This document shows, piece after piece, positions 24,701 through 35,170 of a DNA stretch of 41,059 nucleotides. This stretch comes from an uncultured bacterium (lineage in GTDB: Bacteria; Verrucomicrobiota; Kiritimatiellia; RFP12; UBA1067): contig CADCCW010000028.1 of assembly GCA_902800055.1 (NCBI GenBank), positions 1 through 41,059 of the forward strand. Reading direction: 5' to 3'. A program made the position numbers and the translations under genes. Below the pieces are notes generated by a model, which had not been told where the DNA came from, searched no databases, and saw only the letters and a list, made by a program, of their open reading frames with translations. Position 1 is the first letter of the stretch. Every line of letters begins with the position of its first letter.

Positions 24701-27617
24701 GACTTATTTCCAACTTGCCGACACGAATCTTCAGTGCGTTTTCTGCGCGCGCGCCAATGTGAATAGCGCCTGCTACACGACGCTTATCTATCCGCCGGGC
24801 GATCCAAACCACAAGCAATTCGAGTTCCGTGTCAAGAACACGGCATCGGACATCTCGTTCATCCCGCCAGTGGGAGAGCGGCTGACGCTCTACAGCGAGG
24901 CGAACACCGTCTGGTTGAAGGGCAAGACGGAGAAGTACAGTGTCGGGACGTTTGACAGCACCTTTACTGCGGCTGGCAGTGTGCTGGTGTTCGGAGCGAC
25001 GCATCAGGGTCTCCAGAGCTTCGGCAATTACAGCACGATGCGCTTCTTCGGCTCGAAGATATGGGAGAAGGAAAGTGGCGAGTACCAGCTCGTCCACGAT
25101 TACCGCCCGTGCTTTGACAGTCTGACCGGTGCCTCGGGCCTCTACGACATTGTGGATGGTATCTTCTTCCCCAACGAGGCAGGAACGCATTTCGCATGGG
25201 GGGAGAAGACGTATTCGGAAACGGAACAGACGCGGGGAATCTCCTTCCCGTCGGCGCCCGCGCTGTCCGCCGCGCTCGACAATTTCCCCGTTCTCGTGCG
25301 CTTTGCGGAGAACCGCCCTGCCGGTTTCCTGTATGGTGACTGCACGAACCCCGCCTGCCTCTGGTTTGAGGACGAGGACGGAGACGCGCTTCCCTGCGAG
25401 ATCGACACCTGGAATCCGGCGGGCGAGTCGCTGGCCTGGGTCTCGGTGCCGTCGCTTTCGTTGTCCACGAAGATTACGATGCACTGGGACAACGCCGGGG
25501 CCCCGGCGAGCGTGCCGGCCTCGTCTGAGGTCTGGTCCCGGGCGAAATACGTCGGCGTCTGGCACATGAACGAGATTCTCGAGGACACCTCCGCCTCTCC
25601 CGCCACGCACTACACGCCCGACTCCTCCGCGAGCGGCTGGCACGCCTACAAGACGATGGAGGCCGACGCCTGTCCGACTCCCGTCACCACCGCGACCGGC
25701 GTCACCGCGAACCCCACGCCACTTACCGGCACGGCGATGAACATCGCCTATGGGGCCGGAAAATCCAGCACGGCCTGGGGCGGCTTCCTCGTGCCGTCGG
25801 ATATGACTTCTTCGACAACGCTGAATGGCCCCGGATTTACGCTTTCCGCAATCGTGAATTCGCAGCAGATCGCCAACAATGGGTGCTGCCGCGTAATCAC
25901 CTTTGGAGACGTGTACAACGACATGGCCAACATTTCCGTTGGCAGGGACAATGTCTATGTCATGGCCGGCGGCAACGCATTAAGGTCGAATCTGCGCGGC
26001 GCAACCGACTGGCTCCACTTTGCGGGTGTCTTCGGAGCCAAGTCGTACATCTACGAAGATGGTGTAAACCAGTCGGGAGCAGGCGAGAATCTGGATAAGA
26101 CCAACATCGCGCTTACGAAGGGCATCGGGCTCGGCTGCTTTACGGATAAGGATGGGCCACTTGACGGTTATGTTGACGAGGCGCGAATCCGCAACGCCCA
26201 GTCGTCCGCCACTTGGATTGCCGCGGAGTATGCGACGATTACGGATGCGGACTTTGTCAAGTTCGAGGGCTTGAGTTTTGATCCGGCGGCGGCTTCGGAT
26301 GTAACGGAGAACAGCGCCGTCATTTCCTCGCGGCTCGCTTCGCTTGGCCCCGGTGCGACTTCCGCCGACATTTGGCTGGTCGTCTCCGGCGGCGGCGCGA
26401 CGCGCACGATTCCGCTTGGCGCGACGAACGCGGCGCCGGCGGAGATCAGCGTCCCTGTCCGCGGCCTTGCCGACGGCACAGTCTATACCTGCTGGTTTAC
26501 CGCCACCAACAATGCCGCGATGCCGGTGGGGGCGGATTCTGATGCGGCGACGTTCAGGACGACTAAGGTTCCGAAGGGGCCTGGCTTTGCGAGCATCCTC
26601 TCCTTCCCATCCGCGCCTGCAACGCCGCTCGAGAACTTCCCGGTCCTCGTGCGCATCTCGGAGGGCGCCCCGTCCGGCTTCACCTACGCGGAATGCCCGC
26701 AGGCGGGCTGCCTCTGGTTCGTGGATGACGAGGACGTGCCGCTGCCCAGCGAAGTCGATACCTGGAATCCGTCCGGCGAGTCGCTCGTCTGGGTCTCGGT
26801 GCCGTCGCTTTCGTCGGCCACGACAATCATGATGCGCTGGGCGAAGCGGCCGCGCCAGGCGTCCTTCCTGCCGCCGCCGTCCACAGTGTGGTCGCTGGCC
26901 GGCTACAACGCTGTTTGGCACTTTAACGGCAGCGCGGCGGAGTCGGTGAACGGTCTTGCCATAGCCATCACCAAGGGTACTCCGACGTATGAGGGCAGCG
27001 CCACCTATCCCGGCCCGCTCGGGAAGACCATCTGGCTCGATGGTACGTCCGCCATCCGCTATGCCCCCGATGATCCGGCCTGGACGACGCTGGGGGCGGG
27101 CTCGGCGCTCACGCTCACCTGTTGGTCGCGCGACACCAATAGCGCGGTGAGCTATGGCCGGATGATTTCCAGCATGTCGATATGGTCGAAGACCGCCGGT
27201 TACGAACTGACGCTTCAGAACAGTCGCACTATTGTCACCGTAGGGTCATCGAATAGCAGCCAGATGCAGGCGACCATTTCAACCGCATCGAATGCGGCAT
27301 GGCAGCATTTCGCGGCGACCTACACCAACACGACGGCCGCGCTCTACGCCAATGGCAGTCTTGTGAAAAGCGGGACGCTCAATGCGGTTGTTACGCCAAC
27401 CGAGCACCTTGTCATTGGCTGGAAGGGCGGCGATGGTTCCCAGGATACCCCCGCCACCGCCTGGACTGGCGGCATCGACGAGGTGCGCATCCGCCGGGCG
27501 ACGTCTTCCGCCGCGTGGATCGCCGAGGAGTACAAGACCGAGACGATGGCGAACTACGTCAGCTTCGGCGCGGTTAGGCGGCTCCCTGGCGTCGGCGGCG
27601 TGGTTATCATCCGGTAG
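21744..27617 (+). CDS. Giant secreted modular protein (LamG-like, DUF2341, FN3-like)
   Basis: A 1957-residue exported protein with a signal peptide (MRKLAFGIVCLAAFAAASVSA). Four related LamG-like modules of about 200 residues lie at about 24-235, 332-543, 647-849 and 955-1149. Each begins LP-x-x-Y-x-x-x-x-(Y/W) with a Y/V-I/K-DT-type strand and contains FK-x-x-(E/D)-x-x-V-x-x-x-(F/L)-x-PC-x-R then GLYD. Beta-rich linkers with GW-x-(L/M) and (V/F)-WRW motifs separate the first three. Then come DUF2341 (NFPVLVRFAENRPAGF), a ConA/LamG domain to about 1490, an FN3-like domain (about 1500-1610), a second DUF2341 (NFPVLVRISEGAPSGF) and a second LamG ending LSFGAV-type. There is no PEP-CTERM, LPxTG or Por signal at the C-terminus. 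Likely a surface carbohydrate-binding or adhesive protein; no catalytic domain is recognised. Confidence 0.88.
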   Translation: MRKLAFGIVCLAAFAAASVSAAALPAGYKQCLCIYVTNENQYIDTTETGYLPKLATDVEAHFEVPDFAQQNPLYWTRNNKDNRSPSFAFVLTTNRRSVRAYRLSIGASGNETALLRDLTTDIRLSTRYSGNGSVNTFTVNGETVNFPAKYLDELDKYIYIFRLNDNGFLNSGVKAVVGTKLYSFKLREGDVVKMNLVPCLRESDSVAGVYDTVSGNFLSNAASSGGSFGYELLSQVLEVSSSAYGVGSPSPAYGITNGLAAGATLPVSCGASPWTNSWGMIEYTCTGWKLYNEDDSELTNGTETAFTYKHPDPLGYRRLEWQWTSRKISNIPSGLVECECIVVNDNRQYINTLYKPKVTTDIEAHYEVPNFNSMNALYWARKTSSTSFGFILPANADNTKKVRAYRLTNALSSEIAVQNAPTTNLYISTEYSNGGAVNVFTLNGEAQNFAANDADSLNYEIYLFRLNEGGAVYSTVYSVVGTKLHSFKIYEDGVVVMDFVPCLRTADNVAGLYDILNEEPATAFYVNADTSGSGSFGYEAKAAGGTTLNVTGSPSQPGTPYPSYGITNLEEGVAINAVMPQIAVTNYLTGEERVLLGWTLSITRGVETITTTSTDLTRQTCSFTPQEGDNISLVWRWSPEQYGARTLPDEYEATDRLEITATDFQRWSFVDTKYIPSLDDQIVAAITPAGSTYFLFCSRESAALPAVKPQLRIYVNNGVLSYMCGTGTNKDNLGSVTANTRTTLAINGRGLYKDGAVVDARFGETDFGTTCPLTIGGSYTAYDSEAQRVYGISYPFQGDIFAFKVWTEDGTPRVDLRPCTRKADGAKGLYDVVRNVFCPLRQNPIIWTSGDPDNLGTPTAGVYGPQRINISGATSMASTNTVSYPAGEIFPAGGAAKFQVVGWTMRTVTAEGVETVVSNDSSNVSTCDIPIYYGDTIYFTWRFDVTYLQPAGPDLPQRYKEVEWMDFTNTYVKTDYTPHPNKIKMSTYFQLADTNLQCVFCARANVNSACYTTLIYPPGDPNHKQFEFRVKNTASDISFIPPVGERLTLYSEANTVWLKGKTEKYSVGTFDSTFTAAGSVLVFGATHQGLQSFGNYSTMRFFGSKIWEKESGEYQLVHDYRPCFDSLTGASGLYDIVDGIFFPNEAGTHFAWGEKTYSETEQTRGISFPSAPALSAALDNFPVLVRFAENRPAGFLYGDCTNPACLWFEDEDGDALPCEIDTWNPAGESLAWVSVPSLSLSTKITMHWDNAGAPASVPASSEVWSRAKYVGVWHMNEILEDTSASPATHYTPDSSASGWHAYKTMEADACPTPVTTATGVTANPTPLTGTAMNIAYGAGKSSTAWGGFLVPSDMTSSTTLNGPGFTLSAIVNSQQIANNGCCRVITFGDVYNDMANISVGRDNVYVMAGGNALRSNLRGATDWLHFAGVFGAKSYIYEDGVNQSGAGENLDKTNIALTKGIGLGCFTDKDGPLDGYVDEARIRNAQSSATWIAAEYATITDADFVKFEGLSFDPAAASDVTENSAVISSRLASLGPGATSADIWLVVSGGGATRTIPLGATNAAPAEISVPVRGLADGTVYTCWFTATNNAAMPVGADSDAATFRTTKVPKGPGFASILSFPSAPATPLENFPVLVRISEGAPSGFTYAECPQAGCLWFVDDEDVPLPSEVDTWNPSGESLVWVSVPSLSSATTIMMRWAKRPRQASFLPPPSTVWSLAGYNAVWHFNGSAAESVNGLAIAITKGTPTYEGSATYPGPLGKTIWLDGTSAIRYAPDDPAWTTLGAGSALTLTCWSRDTNSAVSYGRMISSMSIWSKTAGYELTLQNSRTIVTVGSSNSSQMQATISTASNAAWQHFAATYTNTTAALYANGSLVKSGTLNAVVTPTEHLVIGWKGGDGSQDTPATAWTGGIDEVRIRRATSSAAWIAEEYKTETMANYVSFGAVRRLPGVGGVVIIR

Positions 27618-27677
27618 CCGCCGTGGAACCATTTATCGTTTCCGTACCTTGGGGTTACAAAACCGCCGCGGCGATTC

Positions 27678-27686
27678 TGCTATAAT
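27678..27686 (+). promoter_or_regulatory. Promoter of the trp-phe operon
   Basis: Extended -10 TGC-TATAAT (TATAAT 27681-27686) followed by ACGC. The leader-peptide ATG begins 10 nt later. No convincing -35 hexamer and no obvious Trp-repressor palindrome overlaps it. Confidence 0.7.
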
Positions 27687-27696
27687 ACGCTCAGCT

Positions 27697-27756
27697 ATGG
27701 GCAACAGAACTTTCAACTACTTTTGGCGCTGGCACTTCGCTGATGAAGCGTGGTGA
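27697..27756 (+). CDS. trpL: Aromatic-rich leader peptide of the trp-phe operon
   Basis: A 19-codon ORF reading MGNRTFNYFWRWHFADEAW. It contains three Trp (codons 10, 12, 19), three Phe (6, 9, 14) and one Tyr (8). It starts 10 nt after the -10, ends 95 nt before trpE and is followed by a terminator. This is the layout of a classical amino-acid attenuator: a ribosome stalled at the Trp/Phe codons would leave GAAGCG (27745-27750) free to pair with the terminator's 5' arm. The presence of Phe codons fits an operon ending in pheA. Confidence 0.85.
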   Translation: MGNRTFNYFWRWHFADEAW

Positions 27757-27797
27757 CGGGTCTTGTAGCTTGTGATTGATCCTATCGGCCTCGCTTC
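27735..27797 (+). promoter_or_regulatory. Attenuator pause hairpin and antiterminator segments
   Basis: Segment 1:2: CTTC (27735-27738) can pair with GAAG (27745-27748) around a 6-nt loop. Segment 2:3: GAAGCGTGG (27745-27753) can pair with CCTCGCTTC (27789-27797) with a single T-T mismatch, which would destroy the terminator. The two pairings are mutually exclusive. Confidence 0.7.
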
Positions 27798-27820
27798 GTC
27801 AGGGAGCGGGGCTGTTTTGT
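27788..27820 (+). terminator. Rho-independent attenuator terminator before trpE
   Basis: A 10-bp stem GCCTCGCTTC (27788-27797) and GGAGCGGGGC (27803-27812), with two G-T wobbles and loop GTCAG, followed by TGTTTTGT. It lies between the leader peptide and trpE, so it should end transcription when aromatic amino acids are plentiful. Confidence 0.85.
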
Positions 27821-27851
27821 TACACAAGAAAAGAACGATGGAGAAAAAGAG

Positions 27852-29245
27852 ATGTTGAAAATACTAAAGAAGGAAGACTTCGAGCGGCGCACCGCTGGCG
27901 GCGCGCGGACCCCGGTGTACCGGGAGTTTCTCGCGGACCGCGAGACTCCGGTGTCGGTGCTGACGCGCGTCGTCGACGCGCCGAAGGACCTGTTCCTCCT
28001 CGAAAGCGTCTACAACGGCGAGCGCAAGGGGCGCTATTCGTACCTCGGGCTCGACCCAGTCGAGAAATCCGACGAAAGGCCGTTCGTTGCCGCGCCCGAG
28101 CTGCCGTCCTTCCAGGGCGGGCGCGTCGGCTACTTCGCCTACGAGGCGGTGTCCGACTTCGAGCCGCGCGTTCCGCGCCGCCACGAGGAGGGGACGCCGT
28201 CCGAGGCGTTCATGACCGTCGACACGTTCGTCGTCTTCGACTCCGTGCGCGACACCGCCATTATCGCCAAGGTGGCGGCGAACGACGCGCCCGACGCCTA
28301 CGAGCGGACGATGGCGGAGATCGAGGCACTGCGCAAGCGCCTCCTCTCCGCCGAGTCGATCGCCAGCTACGTCGAGGGTCACGTGCCCGCCGCGTCGAAG
28401 TCGCCGGCGCTCGGCGAGTTCGAGCCGGAGATGTCCAAGGCGGAGTTCTGCGACATCGTCGTCCGCTGCAAGGAGGCGATTGCCGCGGGCGAGGTGATCC
28501 AGATCGTCCCTTCGCAGAAGTTCACCGCCAAGACCGACCTGTCGCCGCTCGCCCTCTACCGCGCCCTGCGGCTGGTGAACCCCTCGCCCTACAACTTTTT
28601 CCTGCGCGTCGGCGCAAAGACCCTGATCGGCTCGTCGCCCGAGGAGCTCGTACGCCTCGAGCACGGCGTCGGCTCCATCGCGCCGATCGCGGGGACGCGC
28701 CCGCGCGGCGCTACGCCGGAGGCCGACCGCGCGCTGGAGGCGGAGCTGCTCGCCGACCCGAAGGAGCGCGCCGAGCACATGATGCTCGTCGACCTTGCGC
28801 GTAACGACCTCGGGCGCGTGTCGAAGACGGGAACGGTCGCGGTGCGCGACCTCGCCCACGTCGAGCGCTACTCGCACGTGATGCACATCGTCTCCAACGT
28901 CTACGGCGAGCTCGACCCCGAGAAGGCCGACGCGCGGGGACTCTTCCAGGCGGCGTTCCCGGCGGGCACGCTCACCGGCGCGCCGAAGATCCGCGCGATG
29001 GAGCTCCTTGCCGAGTACGAGAAGTCGCCGCGCGGCGTCTACGGCGGCGCGGCGGGCTACTTCAGCTACACCGGCGACATGAACTTCGCCATCGTCATCC
29101 GCACCATGGTCCTCGAGAACGGCACGCTCACCATGCGCGCCGGCGCGGGCATCGTGGCGGACTCCGACCCGGCGAAGGAGTACCAGGAGACGATCAACAA
29201 GTCCAAGGCAATCTTCCAGGCGGCCGAGTTCGCCAAGGAGCTCGC

Positions 29246-29249
<4 letters not shown>
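27852..29249 (+). CDS. trpE: Anthranilate synthase component I
   Basis: A 465-residue enzyme that converts chorismate to anthranilate with ammonia from TrpG. The Trp feedback-site motif LLES is at residues 49-52. Catalytic landmarks are LIGSSPEELVRLE, PIAGTRPRGATPEAD, ERAEHMMLVDLARNDLGRV, FPAGTLTGAPKIRAME and GGAAGYFSYTGDMNFAIVIRT. GGAG lies 8 nt before the ATG. The gene overlaps trpGD by ATGA. Two levels of control are visible: enzyme feedback (LLES) and the upstream attenuator. Confidence 0.96.
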
Positions 29250-30783
<1,534 letters not shown>

Positions 30784-30805
<22 letters not shown>

Positions 30806-31467
30806 GTCGCGAAGGCGTAAACATCATTGCCGAGTTCAAGCGCGCGTCGCCGTCGCTCGGCGACATCGACGTCGGGGCCGACCCCGTCGCCAAGGCCAAG
30901 CTCTACGAGGCGGGCGGCGCGGCCGCGATGTCCGTCCTCTGCGACGCGGCGCGGTTCAAGGGGAGCGTCGAGGACTTGCGGCGCGTCGCCGCGTCCGGCG
31001 CTGGGATCCCGCTGCTCGCCAAGGACTTCATCACGGCGAAGGAGCGCCTCCGCGAGGTGAAGGAGGCGGGGGCGAGCGCGGCGCTGCTGATCGTCCGCTA
31101 CCTGGACGACGCGCAGCTCGCCGACCTGCTCGCCGAGGCGCGGCGGCTCGGGCTGGACGCGCTCGTCGAGACGCACAGCGAGGAGGAGATCAAGCGGGCC
31201 GTCGCCGCCGGGGCGGACATCATCGGCGTCAACTGCCGCGACCTCTCGAACTTCACCGTGGACGTCTCGATCTCCGAGCGGCTGCTCAGGGCGATTCCCG
31301 ACGGCATCGTCAAGGTGGCGGAAAGCGGCATCAGGACTCCGGCCGACATCGCGCGGCTCAAGGCCGCCGGGGCCAACGCGTTCCTGATCGGCACCACTCT
31401 CATGAAGTCGCAGGACCCAGAAGGGACGCTGCGTGAGCTGATTCAAAGCAGAACTCTGTGTCTCTGA
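30784..31467 (+). CDS. trpC: Indole-3-glycerol phosphate synthase, short form
   Basis: A 227-residue barrel enzyme closing the indole ring from CdRP. Catalytic motifs are present: [12 protein letters not shown] (Lys), LLAKDFI (Lys), LVETHSEEE (Glu), VNCRDL (Asn/Arg) and VAESGI (Glu). Compared with E. coli or Thermotoga enzymes it starts about 35-40 residues late: the N-terminal alpha0 helix is missing and the frame is closed upstream by a stop at 30760-30762, so this is not a start-choice error. GGAG lies 9 nt before the ATG. The last residues (RTLCL) and the stop are encoded by a CTCTGTG repeat. Confidence 0.92.
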
Positions 31468-31485
31468 GTCTCTGTGCCTCTGTGA
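31454..31485 (+). repeat. 4 x 8-bp CTCTGTGN tandem repeat at the trpC end
   Basis: Four octamers CTCTGTGT, CTCTGAGT, CTCTGTGC, CTCTGTGA. The trpC stop TGA (31465-31467) is inside the second unit. The array resembles the dispersed CTCTGTGTCTCTGTGCC repeats familiar from environmental bacterial genomes (from memory, not checked here). Confidence 0.8.
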
Positions 31486-31508
31486 TAATCAATACATCGA
31501 CAACCACA

Positions 31509-32686
<1,178 letters not shown>

Positions 32687-32690
<4 letters not shown>

Positions 32691-33430
32691 CCATGAACAG
32701 GATTTCTGACTGCTTTGCCAAGGCCAAGGCCGAGGGGCGCGGCGTATTCGTCGCGTACATGACGATCGGCTATCCGTCGCTCGAGAAGAGCGAGGCCGCC
32801 GTCGAGACGCTCATCTCCGAGGGCGCGGACGTAATCGAGCTCGGCGTGCCGTTCTCCGACCCGTTCGCCGACGGCGCGGTGATCCGCGCCGCCGCCTACG
32901 AGGCGCTGCGTCAGGGAGTGACGCTCCGCGACGTCCTTGCGCTGGCGAAGCGCGTTCGCGCCCGCCATCCCGAGACCGGGCTCGTCCTCTTCTCCTACTA
33001 CAACCTCGTCTTCGCCAACGGACTGGAGAAGTTCGCCGACGAGGCGGCCGACGCCGGCATCGACGCGGTGCTTGCGGTCGACCTTCCGCTCGAGGAACGC
33101 GACGAGCTGCTGGCCGTCCTGAAGCCGCGCGGCATCTCCTATGTGCCGCTGATCGCGCCGAACACGCCGATCGAACGCGTCAAGGCGAGCGCGGAAGGAC
33201 TCGAGAACACCTTCCTCTACGTCATCACCGTGAAGGGCATCACCGGCGCGAGGAAGGAGCTTCCGAAGGAGCTTTCCGCGCGGCTCGACGAGGTGCGTGC
33301 GGCGGTGAAGCTGCCGATTGCCGCGGGCTTCGGCATTTCGTCGAAGGAGCAGGCGGCGGAGATCTGCCGCCATGCCGACGGCTACATCATCGGCTCGGCG
33401 CTCGTCAAGCGGTTCGGGAATGAGGGCTGA
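32687..33430 (+). CDS. trpA: Tryptophan synthase alpha chain
   Basis: A 247-residue barrel that releases indole from indole-3-glycerol phosphate and channels it to TrpB. Catalytic Glu and Asp are in [14 protein letters not shown] (E51, D62); the phosphate site is in FGISSKEQ and IIGSALVK. The ATG overlaps the trpB stop; an alternative ATG is six bases on at 32693. It overlaps trpF by 11 nt. Confidence 0.95.
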
Positions 33431-33998
33431 AGTCAAAGTCTGCGGAACGAACGACGCCGCGTTCGCGGCGGCGGCGGCGCGGCTTGGAGTCGACTACCTC
33501 GGCTTCATCTTCGAGCCGTCCTCGCCGCGGCACGTGACCGTCGGTCAGGCGGCGGAGATCGCCGCGTCGCTCGGCGCGGACTTAAGGCGCCGCGTCCACC
33601 TGGTCGGCGTGTTCGTCCGCGAGACGCCGGGCGAAATCGCCGCGGCGATGCGCCGCGCCGGCCTCGACATCGTGCAGCTCCATCGCCGCGCGACGGTATC
33701 GGATGTGGCCGCGCTCAAGGCCGCGGGCTACGAGGTATGGACGCTTGCCGGCGGCGCGGCGGGAGACGGCGTCCTTTTCGACTCGTCGCACGGAGACGGC
33801 GAGACGGCGTTCAGGCAGGGCGACTACAAGTCGATCGTCGCGGGAAGAATCGGCGGGGGAAACCTGGCCGAGGTGCTGGCGCCGGGGCCGGATGTCGTGG
33901 ACGTCAACAGTTCGCTGGAAACGGCGCCCGGGGTCAAGAGCGTCGCGCGGCTGGAAGAGTTCATGCGCGCCTTTGACGCGGAGACGGCGAAGGTTTAG
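33420..33998 (+). CDS. trpF: Phosphoribosylanthranilate isomerase, diverged
   Basis: A 192-residue barrel that isomerises PRA to CdRP. The N-terminus VKVCGTNDAAFAAAAARLGVDYLGFIF has the catalytic Cys motif (KVCG). LVGVFV, DIVQLH and VLFDSSHGDG follow at the usual points. The loops GGTG and DVSSGVE of typical TrpF appear as HGDGE and DVNSSLE, and the protein is about 10 residues short, so it is a diverged but recognisable member. Its place after trpA, not before trpB, differs from the common order. It ends 16 nt before pheA. Confidence 0.88.
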   Translation: MRAEVKVCGTNDAAFAAAAARLGVDYLGFIFEPSSPRHVTVGQAAEIAASLGADLRRRVHLVGVFVRETPGEIAAAMRRAGLDIVQLHRRATVSDVAALKAAGYEVWTLAGGAAGDGVLFDSSHGDGETAFRQGDYKSIVAGRIGGGNLAEVLAPGPDVVDVNSSLETAPGVKSVARLEEFMRAFDAETAKV

Positions 33999-34014
33999 GG
34001 AAAGGAAGGAAGAA

Positions 34015-35160
34015 ATGAAGGACATCAACGAGACGAGAAAGCGGATGGACGTCATCGACGAGGGGCTGGTGAAGCTCTTCCTCGAGCGGATGGAACTTGT
34101 CCGCGAAGTGGCGCTTGAGAAGCGCGAGTCTGGCGCGGCGATATCCGACCCGGCGCGCGAGCGCGAGATCCTCTCGCGGGTCACGGCCGAGGCCGACGAG
34201 GGGAACGAGAACGCGGCGCGGCTCTTCTTCTCCACGCTCTTCTCGATCTCCAAGGCGCGGCAGCGGAGCATCCTCAACGGCGACTCGCCGCTCATCGCCG
34301 AGATCGACCGCGCGATGGAGAAGGGGGCGAAGGGGTTCCCGACGCGTGCGTTCGTCGCCTGTTGCGGCGCGGAGGGCTCGTTCGCCCAACAGGCTGCCTC
34401 GCAGATGGTGATGACGCCGACGATCGTCTACTTCAACGGCTTCGAGAGCGTGTTCGAGGCGGTCGAGAAGGGGATGTGCCCCTACGGCGTGCTGCCGGTG
34501 GAGAACTCGGCGGCCGGCTCGGTGTCGAGCGTCTACGACCTCATGCAGAAGCACCGCTTCCACATCGTCCGCTCGCTGCGGCTGAAGGTCGACCATGCGC
34601 TCATGGCGCTGCCTGGCGCGACGCTCGAGGGCATCCGCCGCGTGGTCAGCCATCCGCACGCGCTGGCGCAGTGCGCGGGCTTCCTCAAGGGGATGCCGTC
34701 GGCGAAGGCCGAGCCGTCCGGCAACACTGCTGTGGCGGCGAAGGCGCTGGCGGCCTCCGGACGGCTTGACGTCGCGGTCATCGCCTCGCGGGCGTGCGCC
34801 GAGCTGTACGGACTCAAGATCCTCGCCGGCAAGGTGCAGGACGCGGTGTACAACTACACCCGGTTCATCTGCATCTCGAAGGAGCTCGAAATCTACCCCG
34901 AGGCCAACCGCATCTCGATCATGCTCTCGCTGCCGCACCGCCCGGGCGCGCTCGCGGCGATCATCTCCAAGTTCGCCGCGGTCAACGTCAACCTGACCAA
35001 GCTGGAGTCGCGCCCCGTCCCGGGGATGGACTTCGAGTTCAGCTTCATCTTCGACTTCGAGGCGTCTCCCGGCGACGCCGACGTGAGGAGCCTCCTTTCG
35101 GAGCTGTCGCAGGATCCGGAGATCGAGCGTTTCGAGTTCCTCGGCGCCTACCGGGAGTAG
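34015..35160 (+). CDS. pheA: Bifunctional chorismate mutase / prephenate dehydratase
   Basis: A 381-residue P-protein that makes phenylpyruvate from chorismate. The AroQ chorismate mutase helices are residues 1-90 (NETRKRMDVIDEGLVKLFLERM). The dehydratase is about 108-285, with GAEGSFAQQAA, GVLPVENSAAGSV and the catalytic TRF in YNYTRFICIS. The ACT domain is 295-375 with the Phe-binding HRPGALAAI and NLTKLESRP. A strong SD (AGGAAGGA) precedes the ATG. As the last gene of the trp operon it makes the operon a joint Trp/Phe unit. Confidence 0.95.
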   Translation: MKDINETRKRMDVIDEGLVKLFLERMELVREVALEKRESGAAISDPAREREILSRVTAEADEGNENAARLFFSTLFSISKARQRSILNGDSPLIAEIDRAMEKGAKGFPTRAFVACCGAEGSFAQQAASQMVMTPTIVYFNGFESVFEAVEKGMCPYGVLPVENSAAGSVSSVYDLMQKHRFHIVRSLRLKVDHALMALPGATLEGIRRVVSHPHALAQCAGFLKGMPSAKAEPSGNTAVAAKALAASGRLDVAVIASRACAELYGLKILAGKVQDAVYNYTRFICISKELEIYPEANRISIMLSLPHRPGALAAIISKFAAVNVNLTKLESRPVPGMDFEFSFIFDFEASPGDADVRSLLSELSQDPEIERFEFLGAYRE

Positions 35161-35170
35161 CCGCGGCGGA

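Noticed and set aside
31458..31508. A longer TrpB start at 31458.
   Set aside because: It would translate the octamer repeat (SLSLCASV); the family N-terminus begins just before [10 protein letters not shown].
33420..33998. trpF as a decaying pseudogene, because GGTG and DVSSGVE motifs are altered.
   Set aside because: The frame is intact, codon use matches its neighbours, the catalytic Cys motif is present and the gene overlaps trpA. Divergence alone does not show loss of function.
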